This document shows, piece after piece, positions 1-8,001 of a DNA stretch of 13,400 nucleotides. The notes beneath the pieces are model-generated. The model ran no database searches. It had not been told where the DNA came from and saw only the letters and a list, made by a program, of their open reading frames with translations. The DNA lies in the NCBI GenBank assembly GCA_025529335.1, contig JAMYHX010000760.1, positions 1-13,400 on the forward strand. Reading direction: 5' to 3'. Origin of the DNA: Rhizopus sp. PT2906. Lineage: Eukaryota > Mucoromycota > Mucoromycetes > Mucorales > Rhizopodaceae. The position numbers and the translations under genes were made by a program. Position 1 is the stretch's first letter; the number at the start of each line of letters is the position of its first letter.

Positions 1-215
1 ATGAAAGGCGTAATCTCCTTTGCTTCGTCCTAGGTACTTAGAAGTGCACTCTTTGTACGTTGAAGCTCTGAGATTTCGCTTGTCTCCTTGAGATTGAGTC
101 TTGAGTATTGTTTCAGGATTACGCTTAGTAATTATTAGGGACAGCAGTCGGTTGGTGACATCAGTGGCAGTCTTGGGTTGACAGACAGGGTTAATGTGGC
201 CTTCTGGAAAAGAAA
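1..215. other. gene-free flank, possible LTR retroelement edge
   Basis: No credible coding frame is visible. Positions 120-180 resemble the junction after a long terminal repeat. A stretch ending GGGACA at 138-143 is followed at 153-160 by TGGTGACA and then TCAGTGGC. Primer-binding sites of many LTR retrotransposons start with TGG because they pair with a tRNA 3' CCA end. The matching tRNA cannot be named by eye, and no gag or pol reading frame follows. A degraded retroelement edge is an inference; it may equally be ordinary intergenic DNA. Confidence 0.2.
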
Positions 216-440
216 AAGAAAAAAAACTACTTGCTCTCTACTTTGGTTATCAAAAAGAAAATCATCTGCTTGCTCTGTAAACTTGGCTATCAAAAGAAAA
301 AATTATCTACTTGGCTCTCAAAAAAGAAAAACCTCTCTGCTTGGCTATCAAAACAAAAGTCTCTACTTGCTCTCTAAATTTGGCTATCAAAACAAAAATC
401 TCTATTTATTCAAAGCTCTCTCTCTTTGGAAATCAAACTA
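216..440. repeat. degenerate tandem repeat, units of about 28-46 nt
   Basis: The core TTGGCTATCAAAA or a close variant starts at 243, 283, 311, 341, 380 and 426. The spacings are 40, 28, 30, 39 and 46. The 39-40-nt units carry an extra CTACTTGCTCTCTAAA-like segment that the 28-30-nt units lack, so there are two unit classes. The plus strand is almost free of long G runs and alternates CT-rich and A-rich blocks. The open frames crossing it (for example 178-453) are simply the repeat translated, giving reiterated Leu-Leu-Gly-Tyr-Gln-like and Lys-rich segments, so I do not call a gene here. Confidence 0.7.
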
Positions 441-895
441 TTGCTTACTTTAATAAAAACTTCATTTTGTTACTCCCACACTTTGACTTTTTGTTCTTTA
501 ATCTTAATAAAAATATACCCACTTGACACACTTTTCTTTGTCTCTGATAATCTAAGGAAATAATAGTTTAATGATTTCTTCATATGCATTATTATGAAGC
601 AGTTTGAGGTAATAATCACTATATAACCTCACATAGGTAATTCTCATTAGTGACATGCCATACATTAATGTCAGTCTGTGCTATACAAACTTACAAGCGG
701 TCTTCTAGGCTCTCAGATTCACATCCACGTGTCATCTTTGAGCATCATATCATCGAACTCTTTCCATTGACGAAACCGCATTCCTTGTATAATAGATCTT
801 CACCTAAACGTGTTGACGATCTGTTGGGAATACGAAAAAAAGGCTTCCTTCTGTATCTCCACTACTAAAAGATGGGCTATTCTTGCTCTGTATTT
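441..895. other. AT-rich intergenic DNA
   Basis: I find no supported gene. There is one small inverted repeat, CTTCATA at 578-584 against TATGAAG at 593-599. It has a 7-bp stem and an 8-nt loop and is too short to call functional. Confidence 0.5.
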
Positions 896-1165
896 TCATA
901 TTTGATACATCTCCTTACGAAGTTGAAGGATAGCCTTGGGGTCAGCCCACATTCTACCAGTCGAGCGAGGTACCAGCTGAGAGAAAAATAGTGCTGGTCG
1001 TGTCGGATGTGGATTGTTGTTGCTGTGCGATGTGTGTTGGTGTTTAGCAACGAGCTAATCTCTAGTTGAAAACTTCCTTTTGCAAACTGAAAGTTTCCAG
1101 TTGGGAGATCGTTCTTGAAGGGATGTTTCGCAATACTCATGCAAAGGTTGAAAGCTCCAGCTTTG
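896..1165 (-). pseudogene. possible decayed coding fragment, unidentified
   Basis: Read on the minus strand from 1165 to 896, one frame gives about 89 residues of protein-like composition. It is interrupted by a single in-frame TAG at 1055-1057 and ends at TGA 896-898. The last part, LVPRSTGRMWADPKAILQLR, looks like the end of a real protein and follows an Asn/His/Pro-rich low-complexity stretch. A second frame over the same bases is also open (877-1140, 87 codons, starting MSIAKHPFKN). The two cannot be separated by eye. I do not recognise the family. The space between this segment and the P450 stop at 1395 is too short for the rest of a typical gene, which argues for a relic rather than a live gene. 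Confidence 0.2.
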
Positions 1166-1394
1166 TCAGATGATCAAGGAATAGATCTTGTTGGCTGTCA
1201 TAACAAACTCAAAATTACTGTAGAATATAAAGATATACTTCAATAATTGCTGTAAGTTAAAAGAATGAAATGTAACATGTGGAGGAACTAACGGTACTCT
1301 ATAAAATTAAAAAGTTCAAAGATTACATTACTGAACATGTAAAACTCAGAAAGGCATCAAACAACAGGATGTTAAGGACATTTTAATTATGAAG

Positions 1395-3291
1395 TTAAGC
1401 TTTATGGCGCTTTTCGACGAACATCTTCATTCCGTATTTCATCGGCATAGTTAATGAGAGATCATATGTCACTGTCTGGTTAGGTACTAAAGTAAACTTG
1501 TAGCGTCGAAGCAATATGGATACACAAACGAGGGCTTCAAGCGTAGCCAAATTTTGTCCTAGAAAGGCGAAAAAGGAGAATGGATTAAGTAGCAGAATAT
1601 AAATGATGGCAGTTCAAGTTACCCAGACAGATACGAGGACCGGCATGAAACGCCGGCCATTTACCAGCAGATTCTCTCTTGAGATTTCCATTTTCATCCA
1701 ACCATCTTTCAGGGCGGAATTCCTTAGCGTCTTCACCCCAAACCTTTGTGCTTCTTCCTTGAGCATATGGGCTCCAGGAAACATAAGTTCCTGCCTTAAC
1801 ATGTGTTCCATCAGGCCATATGTCATCCTTAAGTGCATATTTTTGGTTACCAGGAACCGAGGGATACAAACGGAGTGTTTCAAAGAACCTAAGAAAAGAA
1901 ATATGCGTCAGCCAAGCTATGCGCACGGGATAAGATGCAGACAGAACTTACACTGCATGAAGATAAGGCATTTCACTAATGACTTGGTAAAGAGCAGACG
2001 AATCATTTTCTAGTTCGTCCGTAATATGCTTTTCAATCTCTTCAATCATTTTCTTTTCTATACGGGGCTGTAGACTAATACTATAAAACAACCATGATAG
2101 CGCTTGTGCTGTTGTATCGCGACCAGCAATAATAAAGTTAAGAACAGTGTCACGAAGCTCCTTATCATTTAATAGCTCTCCTTTTTCGTTTGTTGCGTTC
2201 ATGAATCGAGAAAGCAAGTCCTTTCGATCGGCTTCATCCGCCGCAACTTCCTTTCGACGTTTATCAATTACTTGTTGAGCGAATGTGTTTATAACTTTAA
2301 GGTTGTAGCTCGTAGTGTTCTCTTTACGGCTAAAGAAATCAAAGATTGTTTCCTTGACTCCCATCATAGGATCGACGAATCGCTCGGCGCTCCTTCTTTG
2401 AAGAAAATCAAAGGATTCAGCAAATTCTACTTTGCCTTCCTTTAACAGTGAATTCAACTGTACACCAAATCCCAGACTATAGAGCAGATATAGATTAGTC
2501 TCCCTTCTTTTTTTTTCCCTGAAGAATCCTAATAAACGTACTAAACAAAAGAATCCAATGTAAATTTGAACATAATGTCATGAAAGTCAATAATTCCGCC
2601 TGTCTTGACAACATTATCCAAGATATGATCGCACATGAGATGCATCTCTTTTACAAAGACACTACAAAGATGATGTTATTTCAAGACATTATCTTCTTAT
2701 CGTCTTACTCTGTAAATTGATCTCTAAAGTTCTTTACGTTGAATACATGGCTTGCTGTCTTTCGTTGCCACTTCCACTGTTCTCCATTCGCGTTGAAGAT
2801 GCCGTGGCCCAGCAGGTCACGCAAGTTCTTGTCAAAGTGGGGGCCCTTGAGGTAGTTTGAAAAATTTGCTAAAATGGATTTCATTAAATATGTTATAGTT
2901 TCTATGAAATTACAACTTACTCTTTAAGATATATTCCACATTTTGAGGATCAATGGTAAATATTGTTCGAGGCATACCGGCTGCTGGCATTGTCCTGAAT
3001 AATCATAGATCAGTAAATTAATAATAGAGTGAAGTACATGTGTGCTTACAGAGTCAAGCTATCCAATTTCTCATGTATGTCCAATTGATAGTCATAGAGT
3101 CGCGGTACATTTTTCGTAAACTCTAAGAGGTTGCCTAATAACGGGTATCCTTTATGATAAGGAACACCTTCCATATGTTTATAGAATAATGGCCTATCAT
3201 GATATTTTATCATTAAAAGTGTTATGATAGAAGACACAGCTGCACCAGCAATAGCAATTTGTTGTCCAATTGAAGCGTCCTTAAGAGACAT
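1395..3291 (-). CDS. cytochrome P450 monooxygenase, 7 exons, 516 aa
   Basis: Haem-thiolate monooxygenase, probably anchored in the ER membrane and supplied with electrons by a P450 reductase; the substrate is unknown. Exons (minus strand): 3291-3050, 2994-2921, 2868-2709, 2661-2542, 2476-1952, 1888-1623 and 1558-1395. The introns are 47-65 nt and all phases agree. The start at 3291 is the first ATG of a frame with a hydrophobic anchor at about residues 10-28, followed by a Gly/Pro hinge. The diagnostic motifs are in order: helix C WKWQR (137-141), I-helix AGRDTT (316-321), ExxR as ETLR (377-380), FRPERW (431-436) and the haem loop FHAGPRICLG (454-463) with ligand Cys461. The length is normal. 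The haem loop resembles the CYP4/CYP52 superfamily branch, and a Mucoromycota family such as CYP509 is plausible but needs a search. Intron 6 splits the last Gly codon of the haem loop. No canonical AATAAA follows; AATTAAA lies at 1382-1388. Confidence 0.95.
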
Positions 3292-3677
3292 GATTGTATG
3301 CTTTTTTTTATTAAAAAAAAAAAAGAATGAAAATAAAGTTACTTTATTACAAATAAATTTACATCAAATGACTGCGATCCCCCGCTCTACCAAGACAAGC
3401 TCTGCATAATCATAGTTGTCCAAAAATGGTAACTGTGTACACGTCGTCACGATTAACCAGCTTTTGACTCTTTTTAGAAAAGCAAGAAAGACAACCACGG
3501 AGCTAATCGCCTTCCATTCGTGTAACGAGTATCCATAACTATAAACGAGACATTTAACTCATCTTACGAGTAGAACACATGTATTGAATTTCTTGTCCTT
3601 TGTAAATCAATCGTTGCTGCCTTCGTTTTACACTTCGATATGATGGTATAACATTCCTAAAGCCTCTTTATTTTTCA

Positions 3678-3680
3678 ATA

Positions 3681-3715
<35 letters not shown>
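3678..3715. repeat. (TA)n microsatellite
   Basis: About 38 nt of alternating A/T with a single G interruption at 3686. A short ACACACATATATAT stretch follows at 3726-3740. This is a likely length polymorphism between isolates and prone to slippage in sequencing. Confidence 0.9.
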
Positions 3716-3719
<4 letters not shown>

Positions 3720-3754
3720 ACTTTACACACACATATATATTCTTCATATCTTAA

Positions 3755-4092
3755 AAGCTGGGCATTGTGGTACGAAGTACGGAAAATATCCCATTGAATG
3801 ATAATGAGCAAACCTATACCAGAACTGAGATCGAACAACTTTTCAAAGTGTTTGCCAAGAAACTCAAGCTCGAGGAAGCTGAACAAGCCGATGGCTTCCC
3901 CTCCCCCTTCATCAAGACATAGAACAGGGGCTGGATGAGTCTTCACCCGGTGCCATACAAGTAAATATTTGACAATTTGTTTGCGAAGTTCTAAAAATTG
4001 AAGGTGGAGAATGGACAGCTAGCGAGACTATTAACAAAGAATTCATTCAAGAGCTTAAGAAACAAAAAGATTGTCTTCTACTGACACGTTAA
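3755..4092 (+). pseudogene. frameshifted coding relic, unidentified
   Basis: Two adjacent plus-strand frames have coding-like composition. The first (3755-3922) encodes about 55 residues, including TRTEIEQLFKVFAKKLKLEE, bounded by TAA at 3752-3754 and TAG at 3920-3922. The second (3973-4092) is in another frame and encodes 39 residues, including EVLKIEGGEWTASETINKEF, ending in TAA. Both are charged and helix-like. Neither has a usable start codon, and a simple intron joining them was not found, although GTAAAT at 3961 could be a donor. A decayed gene or retroelement fragment is my reading, but an unrecognised gene with missed introns is possible. I cannot name the family. Confidence 0.25.
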
Positions 4093-4101
4093 CTCCAGGC
4101 A

Positions 4102-4136
4102 CAAAGACGCTGGACGTCTTTGCGCTAGCGCCAAAG
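4102..4136. repeat. overlapping palindromes (double hairpin)
   Basis: CAAAGACG (4102-4109) and CGTCTTTG (4115-4122) form a perfect 8-bp stem with a 5-nt loop. The next bases contain the perfect 10-bp palindrome GCGCTAGCGC (4122-4131) followed by CAAAG (4132-4136). The central CTTTG (4118-4122) can therefore pair with CAAAG on either side, giving two mutually exclusive folds. The GC-rich symmetry stands out in AT-rich DNA. It sits about 10 bp after the end of the coding relic. Function is unknown. Confidence 0.6.
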
Positions 4137-5621
4137 TAACCACCAGCATTCATCCTCACATGCAGCAGGCATGGGAATTAAGACGAAGAAGACATCGAAC
4201 AGCTCCGTTGACTTGCAATCTAGTGTTAACCTAACAATAAGCATTTTTTATCCCTACGTGTAGAATAACCTTTCATGAATAACACGTCCATAGTGAATTC
4301 TTGTGCAATTTCGGTATTGGCAAATTTCCAATACATTTGAGGAGAATAATCGGCAAAGTAGCGTACAGTTCATAGATGGAAGCGTAGCACCTCATTACTC
4401 TTGTCATAAGCTCCTAGTTAATTTGCCTTTGTATCTCTACAATGATTGCCGGTCTGTGTGATTCCTTCGGCACATACACAACGTCAGAGTGTGTACCATT
4501 AGAATGTTTGTTCCTATGCGCTTTTTTCAAAAGTGCTGGTACATTGTACTTGAAAGGTTAAACAAAATAAATTGCAGATATATAATGAATGATAATATCC
4601 TTTTTCTAAAGGAAGATTGGACAGCAAGAGGCTCTTGCTATTGGTACAATAGACATAAATTAGGAATTGAAATACGTGAAAATATGATAGTCGCGCCAAC
4701 TTTGCCTTCATGTTCATATTGTTATAAATATTGATCTTTTGTTTCACTTTTCTGAGGCTTAGTTAGTTCAAAATGAATGGAAAAAGTAGCTATGTTGAAG
4801 TGTTGCATATCATAATGAGTTCACTATCCAATCTACTATCTTTCTACACATGTTTCAACAGCACCAGGATGTAAAAACGAATTTAAATCAACAATATTCT
4901 TATTGTCAAACTCATATTTTCAGTTCATTTTACAAACATTTTTGTTTGGCCAGGCAACAGCTGAAGTGGCTCAAGATTCATTGAACAAATCACAAATTAT
5001 GATTTTTGGTAGCTATAAAGTACAATAAAGGGCTATGTTATTTTAACTTATCAGTCATAATAGACCCCAGTTTCAACTGCTTATTTACAGATTATAAAGT
5101 CAAATGCTTTCACCGAGCAACAACTAATCAAGGAGAATGTAAACGATACTGTTTGAGCAATATGACAGTTAATCAAGTAATGAGTATGAGCAGATGATAT
5201 GTCAATATAAAAGAAAGAAAGAACTGAACGGATAAAAGTTAAGCAATCAACTAATCTAAGCATTTTCAAAGTGTTTTAAACAGCTTTTGTCAATGAAAGA
5301 AAGGACAAGCAACATCATTTGAGGGAAAGGGGTATTGAAGGCTGTATTAAGGAAATAGCAATAGTCGAGTACATGTTATGATAATAATGCTTCATGAGTT
5401 TAATCAATAAGCTTTTATCATTCTTAGAAAAGGGAGTTTTTAATGATCTATCTGTTTCTATGGCATCAATTTTAAAGCTTTTTACCCTATACACGATTAA
5501 TACAAGGGCAATACTTGTAACGACACACACACATATGTTACTTCTCAGTTTATAGCAATACAAATTTCAAGGTTGTGCACTTTATAGATGTGAGAGTAGC
5601 ATCGAGAGGCAAAATGTTGGC

Positions 5622-5627
5622 TTTATT
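5622..5627 (-). terminator. AATAAA poly(A) signal for RPB10
   Basis: A canonical AATAAA on the minus strand, 35 bp past the RPB10 stop codon, which fits a short 3' UTR. Confidence 0.65.
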
Positions 5628-5662
5628 TACAAATTATGAATTCCTGCTTCTTTTCAGTTACG

Positions 5663-5992
5663 TTAAGAGCGTCCACGATCTCTAGTACGTTCCAAGGCTA
5701 AAAACAGACATTAGGATAAATCTTTACTAAATGTACAAGCACTTACGGTTATAATGCAAAAGCTTTTCAATCAAGTCAACATGCGTCAAGACCATACGTC
5801 TACAGCAGTAACGCTTAAGTCCAAGAGCATCTAATGCCTCACTATAATGAAATGATTAGTCATCTCTGCACATTCCCACTTTTACATATATATTTACCCT
5901 TCGGTATATTCTGCTTGTAATAAAGATAAATAGTTATCCCATTTGTTACCAATGACTTTGCCGCATGAGAAGCAACGAACAGGAATAATCAT
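5663..5992 (-). CDS. RPB10: RNA polymerases I/II/III subunit RPABC5 (Rpb10), 3 exons, 74 aa
   Basis: Small structural subunit common to all three nuclear RNA polymerases. It helps hold the largest subunits and the Rpb3/Rpb11-type assembly platform together. Exons (minus): 5992-5898, 5841-5747 and 5697-5663, with introns of 56 and 49 nt. The protein opens MIIPVRCFSCGKVIGNKW and has the atypical zinc site of the family: Cys7, Cys10 and the adjacent pair Cys44-Cys45 in KRYCCRRM. This is followed by the conserved LTHVDLIEKLLHYN segment. The 74-residue length fits the family, about 70 in yeast. The ATG is fixed by the invariant MIIP start. It lies only 75 bp downstream of the WDR53 stop in the same orientation, so its promoter must be very short or lie within WDR53. 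Retention of intron 1 creates a stop codon exactly at the splice junction. Confidence 0.97.
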
Positions 5993-5998
5993 TTTATT
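5993..5998 (-). terminator. AATAAA directly abutting the RPB10 start codon
   Basis: On the minus strand the sequence reads CAATAAAATG, so a perfect poly(A) hexamer touches the RPB10 initiator ATG (5992-5990). It is the only AATAAA between the WDR53 stop and RPB10. If it is used, WDR53 mRNA would be cleaved inside the RPB10 coding region. It could also be chance A-richness in front of a start codon. Confidence 0.4.
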
Positions 5999-6067
5999 GT
6001 TTGATTAAAAAGAAAAAACTGAGACATAAGCTCTCCCTTTACCAAATAGTTTTGCAGAACAGGTGGC

Positions 6068-7639
6068 TTAGTTTACTACTTTTGGTAATGCATAAATGCA
6101 CAGTGAACCTGATTCAGGTGTTGGGCCTACACCTGCTATTGCTACATGAAGCTGATCGTCCTTATGATAAGCTTTTAACCAATTCACCTTTTGCATTGTG
6201 GCTGTATCAACTTGAAATGTTTGAGCTGGCTCAAGGGTCGTTGAAGTACAATTATAAAAGCCAGTCCAAATGGCTAATCCACCATTGGCTGCTCCTGAAA
6301 TAAGTGATGCTGACTGGTTTGGCGTTTCTATAAAGGACCTATGTATCATGTCAAGTACACTTTTAAATATCATCATCAAATATAATTACATGCAATTCAC
6401 CATTGTGTTATGACCATTGATGAGTCTGATCTTTGAAGTTGACTTTACTTTTTTGCTTGGTGGTGATATCATCTGAATTGTTGTATCTCCTAAGCTTGCA
6501 GCTACCCACTTACCATCATTCGTAATGTCCAGGGAATAGACAAAGGGTGGATTGAACATTTGGGCAGCAGTGGGTTCTTCAGGATCTATAATAGGGTGAG
6601 TAATCTAAAGAGGTATATGTATATATATGTGTATGTGTGCTCATTGGCTTACTCATGTCGTAAATGTTGGTTGGTAGACCACGAGAGAAATCCCACTCAT
6701 AGACTTTGCTATCCATTCCACCAGACCATACTAGTAATAACCAATCAATGCTCATGAGTGTCTTTATATCTAAAGCACATACCATCCCATGATTTTTTAG
6801 GACGAAACTTTGTAGTCATGCATATCTATTTTAAAGTTAGTCAAAAAAAGGCGTAAAGGTGCAGCATATCATTCATTACAGTTTGATGCTTTTTTGTCGT
6901 CTTTTTGTATAACTTGTCGCTGCCAAGGTCGACTAGAATGTTATTGTTGCGTTAGATTGTGATGATCACAATCATGTTTAGTATAGCATACTTATATTCA
7001 CGTTTCCATCATCATCGGCAGTGGCTAAAAACTTGTTATTTTCATTCACATCAATCTACAGGATGCAAACGTTCAGATGCGCGTTGTATTTAAAGAAAGG
7101 ATCAAATCGATGTATCCTTACACTGTTAATCTCATCGTTGCTAAACTCAAACGTTTTATTAGGCATGGTACATAGAGGACCTTCTGCTCTTAAATCGTAT
7201 ACATAAACCTTTTCCCAAAAAAGTGGGTATGACTTGATAATAACATTTGTTATTTTTAGTTTACCTTATTTCCTGATGAAAGATAAAATAATGGCAAATC
7301 AGGCTTTCTTGCAAATTTGACAGAGGTAACCTGAATATGGAAAAGAGCATAAGAAAAGAAAGGAGGAGGATCATTTCATCATTTATTACCGGATTGTCCA
7401 GTTTCTGTATTCCTTTAATTACTTTATTTGTTCTAAGGTCCCATAGACGACACGTCTTATCCTCTACTCATATATTAGATAGAGGGTTTGTTTAGTAAGT
7501 AGGTTTAATACATAAACACCATAAAAAAACCTGATCCAGACGCAAGAGTGTTGTCTCCAAGAAATGTCTTATCTGAATAATCTAAGGTAAGTACTGGGGC
7601 TTTATGACCCTTTAACTCATGTAAAGGCTTAATGGTCAT
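6068..7639 (-). CDS. WDR53: WDR53-like WD40 protein, 10 exons, 347 aa
   Basis: Predicted seven-bladed WD40 propeller. The human relative WDR53 is listed among DDB1-CUL4 associated factors, so a ubiquitin-ligase substrate receptor role is plausible, but its substrates are unknown. Exons (minus): 7639-7531, 7466-7390, 7330-7265, 7208-7122, 7055-6992, 6932-6880, 6825-6783, 6730-6653, 6585-6390 and 6338-6068. The introns are 51-67 nt and all phases close. Repeat features: GHKAPVLTLD...CRLWDLR (11-48, a DWD-box-like WDLR), VTSVKFA...VYVYDLR (63-91), EINSIDVNEN...ADDDGNV (110-133), KFRP...SGGMDSKVYEWD (158-180), FVYSLDITNDGKWVA, GHNTMVNCMSF...AIW (to 282) and the closing KVNWL (308-312) with SLCIYAL. 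The SGGMDSKVYEW, NPPFVYSL and KVNWL blocks line up with WDR53 as I remember it. The length is close to human (358). It shares a divergent promoter with TSR1. The exon 9/10 join was chosen to keep the frame; a TATAG acceptor 7-8 nt further on would break it. Confidence 0.85.
6612..6639. repeat. TA/TG-rich microsatellite in WDR53 intron 8
   Basis: A run of alternating TATATGTATATATATGTG type sequence lies inside the eighth intron of the WDR53 gene, the longest of its introns (67 nt). Confidence 0.7.
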
Positions 7640-8001
7640 TTAAACAAGTAAGAGTTGAACAATACCAACTTTTTTTGTTTTTGAAAAAGTTGGCACATAA
7701 TCTAAACTCAGATTGGGACAATGCCAGAGTCAGACCCATCAAGCATAATTAAGTGATCTTTTGTGTGGGTGAGCTTGATTGCATATAAGCTTATATACAG
7801 ACCTTTATTAGAACAAAAAGAAGGTATGCTATGATAAAGTTTATAATACGAGTTCCTTTGTGATAAATTGCAAAAGTGGTATATCAAGTCTATGCTTACT
7901 GCTGTGATACAAGTCACAAAAGATGTCCCTTCGTGACTGTAAAAGCAAAAGACAAGAGCACAAAAACTTTTTTCGTTTTTTGAAAACAGAGCTTCTATAC
8001 T
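7640..8001. promoter_or_regulatory. divergent promoter, WDR53 / TSR1
   Basis: These 362 bp separate the two start codons and must hold both promoters and leaders. The plus strand carries two near-identical T-rich motifs at its two edges: 7667-7687 reads AACTTTTTTTGTTTTTGAAAA and 7965-7986 the same with an extra C before the G and one more T. The first is 28-48 bp from the WDR53 ATG and the second ends 15 bp before the TSR1 ATG. The open frame on the minus strand (7708-8013) overlaps the TSR1 start and is not believable as a gene. Confidence 0.7.
7665..7693. repeat. perfect 10-bp inverted repeat upstream of WDR53
   Basis: CCAACTTTTT (7665-7674) and AAAAAGTTGG (7684-7693) are exact reverse complements separated by 9 nt. 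The element lies 26-54 bp upstream of the WDR53 start codon and contains the left copy of the T-rich promoter motif. It could be a protein-binding site or a 5' UTR hairpin. Confidence 0.65.

Larger units (their letters stand above)
3292..5621. other. 2.3-kb gene-poor intergenic region
   Basis: This lies between the start of the P450 (minus) and the 3' end of RPB10 (minus). The first about 60 bp hold an A-rich run (T-rich in the P450 sense) just upstream of its ATG, plausibly its 5' leader. Beyond the microsatellite, the relic and the palindrome listed separately, the region is AT-rich with only short unconvincing frames (for example 4489-4734 and 5315-5563). I checked by eye for tRNA B-box-like sequences and saw none. 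Confidence 0.6.

Noticed and set aside
178..453. 91-codon plus-strand frame
   Set aside because: It is the degenerate repeat read as protein; the residues simply reiterate the repeat unit, and an overlapping frame (311-526) is equally open.
1603..2013. Plus-strand frame opposite the P450
   Set aside because: Antisense shadow of P450 exons 5 and 6, which have clear motifs on the other strand.
3668..3946. 92-codon minus-strand frame
   Set aside because: Its C-terminal part is the TA microsatellite translated as Tyr-Ile repeats, and the rest is antisense to a more coding-like plus-strand relic.
4489..4747. Overlapping open frames on both strands
   Set aside because: Low-complexity AT-rich composition, no motif, no start context and mutually overlapping; consistent with chance.
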